Shown piece after piece: positions 27,580 through 36,295 of a DNA stretch of 64,000 nt. Made by a program: the position numbers and the translations under genes. The notes under the pieces were generated by a model. It was not told where the DNA came from, did no database searches, and was given only the letters and a program-made list of their open reading frames with translations. Positions within the stretch are counted from its first letter, which is position 1. Every line of letters begins with the position of its first letter. Source of the stretch: Arthrobacter alpinus (GTDB taxonomy: Bacteria > Actinomycetota > Actinomycetes > Actinomycetales > Micrococcaceae); the NCBI RefSeq assembly GCF_001445575.1, contig NZ_CP013200.1, positions 1,984,001 through 2,048,000 on the forward strand, given 5' to 3'.

Positions 27580-28110
27580 CTAGGCGGTGAGCCACTTCGC
27601 GTAATGTTTTCTAACTTTAGAGATTTTTGGGTTGATAATGACCTGACAATAGCCAACCTCGGGCCGCTGCGCGTAGAAATCCTGATGGTATTGCTCGGCG
27701 GCATAGGACACACCCAGCCGGGTCACCTCGGTGACAATCGGATCATTCCACAGCGGTTGGTTCCGCTCAATGGCAGCCCGGAACTCCGCTTCTTCTTCCT
27801 CGTCGCGGTAGTACATGACCGAGCGGTACTGGGTACCGACGTCGTACCCTTGGCGGTTCAAGGTGGTGGGGTCATGCTGGACAAAGAACATGTCCAAAAT
27901 GACGTCCGCCGGGATGATGTTCTCGTCAAAGGTGACCGCCACAACTTCGGCGTGGCCGGTCATCCCTGTGCAAATTTGCTCATAAGTAGGGTTGGGCAGG
28001 GAGCCGCCGGTATACCCGGACACCACCGATTCCACGCCGCGGGTCATCTGATACACGGCATCAAGGCACCAAAAGCAGCCGCCGCCTAATACAAAAGTCC
28101 TCATAGTCAT
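27580..28110 (-). CDS. msrA: Peptide methionine sulfoxide reductase A
   Basis: 176 residues. The catalytic Cys is in GGCFWCLD (near residue 12), with GYTGG, FDENIIPADVILDMFF and the resolving Cys in VGYCQV. It reduces methionine S-sulfoxide. Single-gene unit facing away from the Nif3-like gene. Confidence 0.95.
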   Translation of the reverse strand: MTMRTFVLGGGCFWCLDAVYQMTRGVESVVSGYTGGSLPNPTYEQICTGMTGHAEVVAVTFDENIIPADVILDMFFVQHDPTTLNRQGYDVGTQYRSVMYYRDEEEEAEFRAAIERNQPLWNDPIVTEVTRLGVSYAAEQYHQDFYAQRPEVGYCQVIINPKISKVRKHYAKWLTA

Positions 28111-28191
28111 TTATAAGTCATTGCGGGCCCCGATGATTCCCTGACGGCGAATGTGTGCTCTAGAGCTCCTGCCCGCAAGTAAGGTAGGAAC

Positions 28192-29343
28192 ATGAGCAAG
28201 GAACCAACTTTTCCCACGTCCGACGCCGGAAGTGCTGCAGGTGCCCATGGCCCCGACACTCCGGAACCGTCGGGCGTTGGCGCAGACGCCACTTTTCCTG
28301 CCGCGGAAACCTCTTTCCAGGGTGGCTTCGCTGATCAGGCTCGCGATGGCGCTGGCTTGATCGGTGACGACGAAGGTGGCACGGACGTTCTGGAATCGGA
28401 AGAGGAAGTCACGTTCGAAACTGAGGTAACGAGGCTTGAGGCTGTGCCCGACACTGGGCTCGTGGGGGATCCGGACCTTGATGCTGAGCCTGTGAATCCT
28501 TTGCAGACCCCCGTCTTATCCGATGTCCTCCTCGCTGTAGAGGAGTTGTGGCCGGAATCCCTCGCCGAGGAATGGGACCGTGTGGGCCTCGTGGTGGGGC
28601 GTCCCGAAGCTGAGATTAACCGCATCATGTTTGCCGTTGACCCCACACTGGAGGTCATTGACGAGGCGCTGGAATGGGGAGCGCAGCTGCTCATCACCCA
28701 CCACCCGCTGCTCCTCAAAGGCGTCAACTCCGTGGCTGCCACCACGGGCAAGGGCAGGGCCATCCACAACCTGATTGAGGGCGGCTGCGCTCTGCTGACT
28801 GTCCACACCAACGGCGACAGCGCCGTGGGCGGCGTCTCCGACGTTCTTGCGGACATCCTGAAACTGGACGATGTCCTGCCGCTCATGCCGGCACGCAATG
28901 GACTGGCTGAAGAAGGAATTGGCAGGGTGGGTTTCCTGCCTAATCCGGAAAAGCTCGGTGACCTGGCTGCCAAGGTATTCCTGACCTTGCCCGCAGTGGC
29001 CGGGGGAGTGCGCGTTTCAGGCGAGAAGGACGCGCTCGTTCGCAAGGTTGCTGTCTGTGGCGGTGCCGGCGATAGCCTCTTTGATGCGGTACGAGCCAGC
29101 GACGCCGATGTTTTTGTTACTGCCGATCTGCGCCACCACCCGGCCTCCGAGGCCCGTGAAGCGCGCCTTGATGGACGGCCCTACCTGATTGATCTTTCCC
29201 ACTTTGCCAGCGAATGGTTGTGGCTGCCCAACGCCATGGTGGCTCTAGGCAACGTACTCGGTGACCAGGGCTTTGCTGCAGAACTGGCGCTGAGCCAGAC
29301 CAACACCGATCCGTGGGACTTTATTCTTACTCCCGGGAGCTAG
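28192..29343 (+). CDS. Nif3-like dinuclear metal centre protein with acidic N-terminal extension
   Basis: 383 residues. The Nif3/DUF34 domain begins at about residue 105 (LSDVLLAVEELWPESLAEEWDRVG) with metal ligands in LLITHHPLLLKG and LTVHTNGDSAVGG, and a C-terminal His/Glu near SHFASEW. The first ~100 residues are a low-complexity acidic extension rich in Asp, Glu, Gly and Pro, not part of the usual fold. The family function is uncertain (often called a GTP cyclohydrolase-like or metal-binding protein). It is paired with the coiled-coil gene downstream, as in many actinobacteria. Confidence 0.88.
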   Translation: MSKEPTFPTSDAGSAAGAHGPDTPEPSGVGADATFPAAETSFQGGFADQARDGAGLIGDDEGGTDVLESEEEVTFETEVTRLEAVPDTGLVGDPDLDAEPVNPLQTPVLSDVLLAVEELWPESLAEEWDRVGLVVGRPEAEINRIMFAVDPTLEVIDEALEWGAQLLITHHPLLLKGVNSVAATTGKGRAIHNLIEGGCALLTVHTNGDSAVGGVSDVLADILKLDDVLPLMPARNGLAEEGIGRVGFLPNPEKLGDLAAKVFLTLPAVAGGVRVSGEKDALVRKVAVCGGAGDSLFDAVRASDADVFVTADLRHHPASEAREARLDGRPYLIDLSHFASEWLWLPNAMVALGNVLGDQGFAAELALSQTNTDPWDFILTPGS

Positions 29344-29564
29344 CGCCCAGCGTTCTCCCACCGCTCGCAAGTCCCCGACCGCTCCCACGTCTCGCAAGCT
29401 CGGCGCGGGTCCCGCGCGGCCGTGGGCCCACGCGGCGGGCCCCTCGACCGCTAGCGCCTAGCGTTCTCCCACCGCTCGCAAGTCCCCGACCGCTCCCACG
29501 TCTCGCAAGCTCGGCGCGGGCCCCTCGCGGCCGTGGGCCCACGCGGCGGGCCCCTCGACCGCTA
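29342..29564. repeat. 111-bp tandem duplication
   Basis: Two nearly identical 111-bp copies (start 29342 and 29453) lie between the Nif3-like and coiled-coil genes. They hold CTCGCAAGTCCCCGACCGCT, GGCCGTGGGCCCACG and CGGGCCCCTCGACCG. Copy 1 has TCCCGCGCGG where copy 2 has CCCCTCGCGG. The GGGCCC cores link it to the other intergenic repeats of the window. The first copy starts on the Nif3 stop codon. Confidence 0.92.
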
Positions 29565-29612
29565 GGCTTATCCCTAAGCACACACAGCATTTGAAGCAGC
29601 AGGAGGAGTTAC

Positions 29613-30350
29613 ATGGCTAAGGCAGCACCGGCCGAGCAAATGCGTTTGCTCGAGGTCCAGGTATTGGACGGCAAATTGCGGGCACTTGATGTTCAGGCAA
29701 AGGCATTGAAGGAAGACCCCAGGTTGCCGGATCTCCATGCAGGAGTCACCGTAGCGAAGAGCGATCAGGTGGTTCTGGACACTGCCGTCAGCGACGCTCA
29801 GCGGGCGCTGACCAAGTCTGAAGATGATGTTGCCGCCGTGGTAGCCCGGATTGAGCGCGACGAGGCCAAGCTAAACAGCGGCACCGGCCTGTCCAAGGAC
29901 CTCATGGCATTGCAGAGCGAAATTGAATCGCTGACGCGGCGGCGCAGCGAACTTGAAGATGTGGAACTCGAAGCCATGGAAGCCTTTGAGTCCGCAACCG
30001 CTAAGGCTCAGGCCGAGCGTGATCTGGTGACCCAGATGCAGAGCGTCCTTGATGAAGTTCTGGATGAGGTGCGCAGCAAGCTTGGCGGGCTCAAGATGGA
30101 ACGCGATGCCATTTTGGCAGAACGTGCCGAGTTGGCGGCTACCTTTGAGCCTGCACTCATGGCCATCTACGACCGTTCTTTGGCCAAGTATGGTGTGGGC
30201 GCAGCGCGCTTGTTCCATGGCAAGTCCGAAGGCTCCGGCATGCACATTAGCGCCGGTGACTTGGCTGAGATCAAGAAGGCCAGCCCCGAAACCATTGTGA
30301 TGTGCCCGGATTCCGGTGCCATCTTGGTCCGCTCGGAGGAGTGGAGCTAA
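29613..30350 (+). CDS. Coiled-coil protein of the CT398/zinc-ribbon family
   Basis: 245 residues, AGGAGGAG before ATG. Residues about 10-180 are almost entirely charged coiled coil. The C-terminus resembles the zf-RING_7 module of this family (LFHGKSEGSGMHISAGDLAEI, then ETIVMCPDSGAILVRSEEW). The usual four zinc cysteines are reduced to one (VMCPDSG), so metal binding seems lost. Function is unknown; it is a standard neighbour of Nif3-like genes. Confidence 0.85.
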   Translation: MAKAAPAEQMRLLEVQVLDGKLRALDVQAKALKEDPRLPDLHAGVTVAKSDQVVLDTAVSDAQRALTKSEDDVAAVVARIERDEAKLNSGTGLSKDLMALQSEIESLTRRRSELEDVELEAMEAFESATAKAQAERDLVTQMQSVLDEVLDEVRSKLGGLKMERDAILAERAELAATFEPALMAIYDRSLAKYGVGAARLFHGKSEGSGMHISAGDLAEIKKASPETIVMCPDSGAILVRSEEWS

Positions 30351-30368
30351 CTAGCTCGAGAGCTAGTG

Positions 30369-30415
30369 AAAGGCTGCGGCCGGCCAGGCATCTGCCAGGG
30401 CCGAACGCAGCCTTT
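30369..30415 (+). terminator. Terminator between coiled-coil gene and yaaA
   Basis: AAAGGCTGCG (30369-30378) pairs with CGCAGCCTTT (30406-30415), followed by TTGTT on the plus strand. It lies between convergent genes and may work both ways. Confidence 0.85.
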
Positions 30416-30418
30416 TTG

Positions 30419-31183
30419 TTAATCGTTCAGGATGATGTTCAAGGCGTGCGCCTTGCGCGGGGTGCCTGGCACGAGCTCCACAGTCCACTTTTCGGCGGCT
30501 GCCTTCGCCAACTGGGCCGGGGTCTCCGGGGCCTTGCCGCGGCGGGTCAGCAGGTGCCGGGCCAGTTCCCCGCGGGTGTGCTTGGCGAAGTGCGAGACCA
30601 CCTTGCGGACGCCGTCGCGCTCGGTGAAAACATTGACGGCCACGGTGCGATCCGGAGCCGGCACCCATGCTGCGGCGTACGTGCTGGAGCGGCAGTCCAC
30701 CAGTAGGTGGTCCTCTGCATGACTCGCGAGGGCCGCGGCCAGTTGTGGTTTCCAGTAACTGGCCAGCTTGCCCACACCGGGCAGGCCCACCGACATGGAG
30801 AGCCGGTAGGCGGGAATGCTGTCGGCAAAGCCCACGGCGCCCCACAGCCCCGAGATAACGACGACGGCGGTATTGGCCTTGCGCTTTTGCGCGGGAGTCA
30901 GGCTTGAGTAGCCCAGGGCGTCGAACAGCACGCCCGTGTAAATGCTGTGGGCGGGGGCGGCGGGCTCGTGGGCCAGCCTGGTGTTGCGGCTGACCTCGTG
31001 GAGCAGTGTTGCGCCCACACCCAATTGACTGAGGGCATCGTGTTGGCCGGATACTTCGGCCAGCGCATCGGCCACCCGTTGACGTGCCTCGGTGAGCGAC
31101 GGGAAACTGAGCGCGGCCAGATCAACCGGGGATCCGGCGTCGGGCGGGGTCTTACCTTCAGAGGGGGGAAGCAAAATTAGCAC
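30419..31183 (-). CDS. yaaA: YaaA-family peroxide stress protein (DUF328)
   Basis: 254 residues from GTG 31183. The YaaA start MLILLPPSEGKT, then IYTGVLFDALGY, VVISGLWGAV, YRLSM and a C-terminal VSHFAKHTRGELARHLL match the family. In E. coli YaaA lowers free iron under peroxide stress and binds DNA. Convergent with the coiled-coil gene. Confidence 0.9.
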   Translation of the reverse strand: MLILLPPSEGKTPPDAGSPVDLAALSFPSLTEARQRVADALAEVSGQHDALSQLGVGATLLHEVSRNTRLAHEPAAPAHSIYTGVLFDALGYSSLTPAQKRKANTAVVVISGLWGAVGFADSIPAYRLSMSVGLPGVGKLASYWKPQLAAALASHAEDHLLVDCRSSTYAAAWVPAPDRTVAVNVFTERDGVRKVVSHFAKHTRGELARHLLTRRGKAPETPAQLAKAAAEKWTVELVPGTPRKAHALNIILND

Positions 31184-31235
31184 CGTTCGAGCCTACCGCT
31201 ACGGTGAGCCCCACATGTCAGCTCCGCCCCTTCCT

Positions 31236-31292
31236 CGAAAGGTGAGTAGTTGGCAATCGTGGGCGCAAACATTGCCATCTACTCACCTTTCG
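31236..31292. repeat. Long inverted repeat upstream of gapB
   Basis: A 14-bp arm CGAAAGGTGAGTAG (31236-31249) pairs with 31279-31292, and 7 further bp TGGCAAT pair with 31271-31277. One mismatch separates them and the loop is 13 nt. C-rich and G-rich flanks extend it. It lies in the divergent yaaA/gapB gap and has no T-run. Confidence 0.75.
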
Positions 31293-31424
31293 CGGGGGAG
31301 GACAGAGCAACAGTTAGACCGGTCTAGTGAGTGCGCTCACTGAACTCGCCGGTAATAGCCGCCCCCTGCGACACTAGAAAATGCTTGAACCAAGGGTGTT
31401 TCAAGCTGAAAGAGGGTAAGTACA

Positions 31425-32915
31425 GTGGTGCAAGAACTCGTGGCAAACAACTCCGATGCCGTCCTGGATTCATGGATTGGACGCGAGACCATGGCAGAAG
31501 CCATGATCCCGCTCATCGGCAAGCTGTACCGGGACAACAATGTCCTGACCAACATTCACGGCCGGTCATTGATCAACCAATCGGTCATCAGCCTGTTGAA
31601 GGCTCACCGCTTTGCCCGTCAGATCGACGAGGTTGAACTCCCCTTAGAAGAGACCCTGCCGCTGTTGCGGGCTCTGGTAACCCTGGAATTGGGTGCCGCA
31701 TCGCTGGATCTGGCCCGCCTGAACGCCGGCTTTAAAGCCTCGGCTGAAGAATCCCTGGAAGCTTTCCTGCGCACCGAACTGGCCGACGTCGTTGACCGTT
31801 TCGGCGCCGACGAACGCACCAGCACCGATGTGGTTCTCTACGGCTTTGGCCGCATCGGACGCCTGCTAGCCCGCATCCTCATTGAACACTCCGGCGGCGG
31901 CCACGGCCTGCGACTGCGCGCCATTGTGGTCCGCAGTGGCGGCGACATGGACCTGACCAAGCGTGCCAGCCTGCTCCGCCGTGACTCCGTCCACGGCCCG
32001 TTCAATGGCACCATCACCGTGGACCACGAGAACAACATCATCCAGGCCAATGGCACCGCCATCCAGGTCATTTACTCGGACAGCCCGGCCACTATTGACT
32101 ACACGAGCTTCGGCATCAACAACGCCCTGGTCGTGGACAACACGGGCCGCTGGCGTGACGAGGAAGGCCTGTCGCAGCACCTGTTGAGCACGGGCGTGGC
32201 TCGTGTTCTGCTGACAGCTCCGGGCAAGGGCACGCTGAAGAACGTGGTGCACGGGATCAACCACGGCACCATCACGGCCGAGGACAAGATTGTCACCGCC
32301 GCTTCCTGCACCACGAACGCCATCACCCCGGTCCTGAAGGTCCTCAATGACAAGTACGGCATTGTGCACGGACACGTGGAGACCGTCCACTCGTTCACCA
32401 ATGACCAGAACCTGACGGACAACTTCCATAAGGGAGATCGCCGCGGACGCTCGGCCGCACTGAACATGGTGCTGACCGAAACTGGTGCCGCCAAGGCTGT
32501 GGCCAAGGCCCTGCCCGAGCTCGAGGGCAAGCTGACCGGCAACTCCATCCGCGTCCCCACCCCCAACGTGTCCATGGCAATCCTGAACCTGACGCTGGAA
32601 AACGCCACCACTAAGGATGAGGTCAACACCTACCTGCGCGAGGTTTCGCTGCACTCGGGCCTGCGCAAGCAGATCGACTTCATTGATTCCCCCGAGGTGG
32701 TCTCCAGTGACTTCGTGGGCTCGCGCCGCGCCGGAATTGTGGATGGCCTGGCCACCATCAGCACCAACAAAAATCTGGTTCTCTACGTTTGGTACGACAA
32801 CGAGTTCGGCTACAGCTGCCAGGTAGTCCGCGTCATGGAGGAAATGGCTGGGGTTCACCCGCGCGCATTCCCCGCCTTGGACGCGTCCGCGGTGCCGGCC
32901 ACCGCGCAGGTCTAG
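31425..32915 (+). CDS. gapB: Glyceraldehyde-3-phosphate dehydrogenase, GapB type with N-terminal extension
   Basis: 496 residues, about 130 more than glycolytic GapA. The GAPDH core starts near residue 130 with VVLYGFGRIGRLLARI. The catalytic Cys is in TAASCTTNAI, and HSFTNDQNL, RRGRSAALNMV and WYDNEFGYS follow. The helical N-terminal extension (about 1-125) is the hallmark of Corynebacterium GapB, which works with NADP(H) in gluconeogenesis. The same role is inferred here. GTG 31425 is followed by a second GTG; GAGGG lies upstream. Confidence 0.92.
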   Translation: MVQELVANNSDAVLDSWIGRETMAEAMIPLIGKLYRDNNVLTNIHGRSLINQSVISLLKAHRFARQIDEVELPLEETLPLLRALVTLELGAASLDLARLNAGFKASAEESLEAFLRTELADVVDRFGADERTSTDVVLYGFGRIGRLLARILIEHSGGGHGLRLRAIVVRSGGDMDLTKRASLLRRDSVHGPFNGTITVDHENNIIQANGTAIQVIYSDSPATIDYTSFGINNALVVDNTGRWRDEEGLSQHLLSTGVARVLLTAPGKGTLKNVVHGINHGTITAEDKIVTAASCTTNAITPVLKVLNDKYGIVHGHVETVHSFTNDQNLTDNFHKGDRRGRSAALNMVLTETGAAKAVAKALPELEGKLTGNSIRVPTPNVSMAILNLTLENATTKDEVNTYLREVSLHSGLRKQIDFIDSPEVVSSDFVGSRRAGIVDGLATISTNKNLVLYVWYDNEFGYSCQVVRVMEEMAGVHPRAFPALDASAVPATAQV

Positions 32916-32932
32916 GCCACGCACCCAATGCA

Positions 32933-32970
32933 GGCTCCGGCGTCGAACATTAATGCTCGACGCCGGAGCC
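32933..32970. terminator. Hairpin after gapB
   Basis: A perfect 14-bp stem (GGCTCCGGCGTCGA, 32933-32946, with 32957-32970). No T-run follows. Between here and rnpB, a GATTTTGTC/GACAAATC inverted repeat (about 32996-33027) and a GGGGCCCTCGC segment near 33068 are also seen. Confidence 0.65.
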
Positions 32971-33095
32971 GCGCGCACTAACTTACGAGGCCCCGATTTT
33001 GTCTAGTGACAGTGGACAAATCGACTAGTGTCGCCTCCACGGCGCCCCAAGCTCGCTGCGCTCGATTGGGGCCCTCGCCCTGTAGACTTAGTCAC

Positions 33096-33480
33096 TGGAT
33101 AGGGCAGCTAGGCAACCGCGCGTCACGCAAGTGGCTCGAGGAACGTCCGGGCTCCACAGAACAGGGTGGTGGGTAACGCCCACTCGGGGTAACCCGCAGG
33201 ACAGTGCCACAGAGAATAGACCGCCTGTGTTCCTCTAAGGATCTGCAGGTAAGGGTGAAACGGTGGTGTAAGAGACCACCAGTTCCCTAGGTGACTAGGG
33301 AAGCTAGGTAAACCCCACCCGGAGCAAGGCCAGACAGGGCATGATTGAGGGCTGTTCGCCCGAGTGTCTGGGTAGGCTGCTAGAGGGCGTCGGCAACGGC
33401 GTTCGTAGATGGATGGTTGCCTCTCCGCCGCGGGTAACTGCAGCGGATGACAAAACCCGGCGTAACGGCTGCCCTATCCA
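33096..33480 (+). ncRNA. rnpB: RNase P RNA, class A
   Basis: The ends pair as P1 (TGGATAGGGCAGC with GCTGCCCTATCCA). Conserved elements are GAGGAACGTCCGGGCTCC, ACAGTGCCACAGAGAA, GGTAAGGGTGAAACGGT, GGTAAACCCCACC and GGAGCAAGG. About 385 nt, normal for actinobacteria. It is the catalytic part of tRNA 5'-end maturation. A possible -10 (TAGACT) lies at 33083-33088. Confidence 0.97.
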
Positions 33481-33498
33481 ACACACATCACCTTTGTG

Positions 33499-33568
33499 AA
33501 AAATGCCGCAGTTTGACGATAATGCCACCGTTTGAGCTATGTCATTTACGTCAAACGACCGCATTTTT
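33499..33568 (+). terminator. Large hairpin with T5 after rnpB
   Basis: Two 8-bp blocks (AAAAATGC with GCATTTTT, GTTTGACG with CGTCAAAC) are separated by a symmetric 4-nt internal loop and close a 30-nt loop; five T end the structure. It starts 19 nt after rnpB. The rest of 33569-33695 shows no gene. Confidence 0.7.
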
Positions 33569-33695
33569 GGGTTTCGAACGCCTGTGGATAACCGGAAACA
33601 CGTTTCCCCGTAGTTCCCTAGACTTAAACCCATCACGACTCACCGTTTCCGTTGTTTGGTCAGAACCTTCAGGTGGGTCAGGGGCGGGGTGGTTG

Positions 33696-34496
33696 ATGTC
33701 ACGGCATGTGCAACAGGCCCCTGTGCGCCCGCTGCCCCCGGTGCGCCCGCCCCTCGCCGCAGCTGCCGTGCTGCTGGTTCTGGTGGCAGTGGCCCTTACC
33801 GGTTGGCTGCACACTTCCGGCCGCTGGCCTTTCACGCCCGACGCCGGTCCGCCGCCTAGCCTGGCCTCCTCACCTCCCGGTTTGGGGCAGCCCGTCATTG
33901 TGGTGGGCACCGGAACGGCCCTGGCCCTCTTGGATACTCTTGTTGTGAAGGGCAAATCGCCTGGCAATGACTACCAGCGCAGTGCCTTTGGCGAGGCGTG
34001 GTTGGATGCCGACGCCAATGGCTGCGACACCCGCAACGACATCCTGCGTCGGGACATGATCAACCCGGCCTTCACAGCCGGATCCGGGTGCTTGCTGGCC
34101 TCAGGAACGTTGGCCGAGCCCTACACCGGGAGTGAAGTTTCATTTCAGCGCGGCAAGGACAGCAGCGAGGCCGTACAAATCGACCACGTGGTGGCTCTGG
34201 GCAACGCCTGGGAAACGGGCGCCGCCGCACTGACGCCCGCGCAGCGCCAGAGTCTGGCCAATGACCCGTTGAACCTGCTTGCCGTGGATGGACAGGCAAA
34301 CCAGGACAAGTCCGACGGCGATGCCGCAACGTGGCTGCCCCCGTCGAAAAAGTTCCGGTGTCACTATGTGGCCCGGCAGATTTCCGTCAAGGCGGCCTAC
34401 CAGCTCTGGGTCACCCCTGCTGAAAAGGCGGCCATGCAACGCGTCCTGGGACTGTGCCCGCACCAAAACAGCCTGCCCTCCGGCTACCTCCCTTAG
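33696..34496 (+). CDS. Membrane-anchored/secreted HNH endonuclease family protein (DUF1524-like)
   Basis: 266 residues from ATG 33696 (MSRHVQQAP). The frame is open further upstream, but into rnpB, so that part is not coding. A membrane segment at about 20-42 (AAAAVLLVLVAVALTGWLH) is a signal anchor, and the domain lies outside. The nuclease core has QIDHVVALGNAWETGA, DPLNLLAVDGQANQDKSD and FRCHYVARQI, the pattern of extracellular actinobacterial HNH (GmrSD C-terminal-like) nucleases. Four Cys may form disulfides. It may serve in nutrient DNA use, but no test is visible. Confidence 0.87.
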   Translation: MSRHVQQAPVRPLPPVRPPLAAAAVLLVLVAVALTGWLHTSGRWPFTPDAGPPPSLASSPPGLGQPVIVVGTGTALALLDTLVVKGKSPGNDYQRSAFGEAWLDADANGCDTRNDILRRDMINPAFTAGSGCLLASGTLAEPYTGSEVSFQRGKDSSEAVQIDHVVALGNAWETGAAALTPAQRQSLANDPLNLLAVDGQANQDKSDGDAATWLPPSKKFRCHYVARQISVKAAYQLWVTPAEKAAMQRVLGLCPHQNSLPSGYLP

Positions 34497-34524
34497 GGGA
34501 GGCGGCGGGAGGGCAGGCTCTTTT
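34470..34524. terminator. Bidirectional terminator HNH gene / prfC
   Basis: A 12-bp stem AGCCTGCCCTCC (34470-34481) with 34508-34519, followed by CTTTT on plus and GTTTTGG on minus. The left arm lies in the last codons of the HNH gene. Confidence 0.8.
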
Positions 34525-34550
34525 GGATCCGCAAGAGAAACGCAGCGCTG

Positions 34551-36155
34551 CTACATCTTGGTGCCGATCTCGGTCAACGGCAGATCCGGGTGGTTCCTTT
34601 CCACGCGGCGCATGGCCCAAATGTCATTGAACAGGGCCAGGAATTCACCGTCACTGCGCTCCAGCACCTCAGCGCCATGGACATTGGCCAGCACGGCCGT
34701 AGCGTCCGCCGTCGTCAATCTTGCGAGGGAGTAGGGGAGGCGTTCCAGACGCATGGGGGCGTTGAAATCGTGGTGCATTCTGTCATCCACCACCTCAAAC
34801 TGCATGGGTCCGACGGCGGCCAGCACCGGCGCCTGGTCTCCGCGCAGATCCGAGCGGAGCACCTGGATGACGCCTTCGTGTTCGAGCTGTTCGATGCCGC
34901 GGCGGAACTGCTTGTACTTGCTGGGGTCCTTAGAGCGGGCCACCTGGAAGTGTTCCGGGGCGAACAGCGGGATGGCCGGGTATTCCACTGACTCCTCGAC
35001 GAACAAGGAATCGCCCACGCGCAGCGCCGAGGCGTTGACAAGGCCCACCACGTCACCGGGGAAAGCGGTGTCGATAACCTCCCGATCGCGGCCAAAAACC
35101 TGCTGCGCATACTTGGTGGCGAAGGACTTGCCGGTGCGGGTCTGAGTGACCACCATGCCACGCTCGAACTTGCCCGAGCAGACACGCACGAACGCGACAT
35201 GATCACGGTGCGCCTGGTTCATGCCCGCCTGGACCTTGAAGACAAATCCGGAGAACGGGGCGTCAATGGGGCGGCTGCTGCCATCGACATCGGGGCGGGG
35301 CGCGGCCGGCGGGGCAAAGTCCACCAAGGTGTCCAAAATTTGCTTGACACCGAAGTTCAGGGCCGCCGAGGAGAACAGCAGGGGAGTGGCCTTGCCGGCG
35401 TAGAACGCCTCCAGATCCAGCGGCGCATCTTCGTCGATGACCAGGGACGCCTCGTCGATGGAATCGCTCCAGGCAACACCTTCAGAGGCGGCCGCCTCTT
35501 CGGGGGTCATGATCTCGGTCAATGCAATCTGCGCTCCGGAGCTGTTGCGAGCAAACTTCGCGAACTCGTTACGGCGAACATCCCACACGCCGCGGAAGTC
35601 ACCGGCAATGCCAATGGCCCACGTGAGCGGCATCGGTGTCAGTCCCGTGCGCTCGGTGATCTCATCCATGAGCTCCAACGGGTCAAGTCCCGGGCGGTCC
35701 CACTTGTTGATCACGGTGATGATGGGCAGGTTGCGCTGGCGGCAGACTTCGAACAGCTTCATGGTCTGAGTTTCCAGACCCTTACCGGCATCCACGAGCA
35801 TGACGGCGCAGTCAACGGCTGCCAGCACGCGGTACGTATCCTCGGAGAAGTCGGCGTGGCCGGGAGTGTCAAGCAGGTTGATGACGGTGTCGCGGTAGGA
35901 GAACTGCAGCGCCGCGGAGCTGATCGAGATTCCGCGGTCCTTCTCCATCTGCTGCCAGTCCGAGATGGTGTCCTTACGGTTCGACTTGCCGTTAGTAGCG
36001 CCGGCTGTGCCGATGACCTTCGCGTGGAGGGCCAAGGCTTCGGTCAGCGTGGACTTGCCGGCATCAGGGTGCGAGATGACGGCGAACGTTCTGCGACGCT
36101 CCGCCTGGCCGGAAATTTCGGTGGCGCGGGCGGGGGACTGGGCCGGAGAGGACAC
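34551..36155 (-). CDS. prfC: Peptide chain release factor 3
   Basis: 534 residues, GTG start. The GTPase motifs are ISHPDAGKSTLTEAL (P-loop), SISSAALQF (switch I), LLDTPGHADFSEDTYR (G3) and INKWDRPG (G4). The C-terminal domains end in GDQAPVLAAVGPMQFEVV. It recycles RF1/RF2 after termination. The 140-bp gap to the next gene upstream shows no features. Confidence 0.96.
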   Translation of the reverse strand: MSSPAQSPARATEISGQAERRRTFAVISHPDAGKSTLTEALALHAKVIGTAGATNGKSNRKDTISDWQQMEKDRGISISSAALQFSYRDTVINLLDTPGHADFSEDTYRVLAAVDCAVMLVDAGKGLETQTMKLFEVCRQRNLPIITVINKWDRPGLDPLELMDEITERTGLTPMPLTWAIGIAGDFRGVWDVRRNEFAKFARNSSGAQIALTEIMTPEEAAASEGVAWSDSIDEASLVIDEDAPLDLEAFYAGKATPLLFSSAALNFGVKQILDTLVDFAPPAAPRPDVDGSSRPIDAPFSGFVFKVQAGMNQAHRDHVAFVRVCSGKFERGMVVTQTRTGKSFATKYAQQVFGRDREVIDTAFPGDVVGLVNASALRVGDSLFVEESVEYPAIPLFAPEHFQVARSKDPSKYKQFRRGIEQLEHEGVIQVLRSDLRGDQAPVLAAVGPMQFEVVDDRMHHDFNAPMRLERLPYSLARLTTADATAVLANVHGAEVLERSDGEFLALFNDIWAMRRVERNHPDLPLTEIGTKM

Positions 36156-36295
36156 AAGACTACTTTCTAGCGATGAAGAATTTGTTCAAGCAACGTAAAG
36201 AGGGCGCAATTATCTAGTTTACCGCAGCCTGCGGCTGTCTTTGGTGGCACGCACGACGGCGGCAACCGCAGCTGGGCGCGCGGGCTAACCGTGGG

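Noticed and set aside
31866-32978. 370-residue minus-strand open frame
   Set aside because: Shadow of gapB; no motifs and poor composition.
33447-33695. Upstream extension of the HNH nuclease frame
   Set aside because: It overlaps the 3' end of rnpB and its terminator; the membrane anchor follows the ATG at 33696.
35199-36170. 323-residue plus-strand open frame
   Set aside because: Shadow of prfC.
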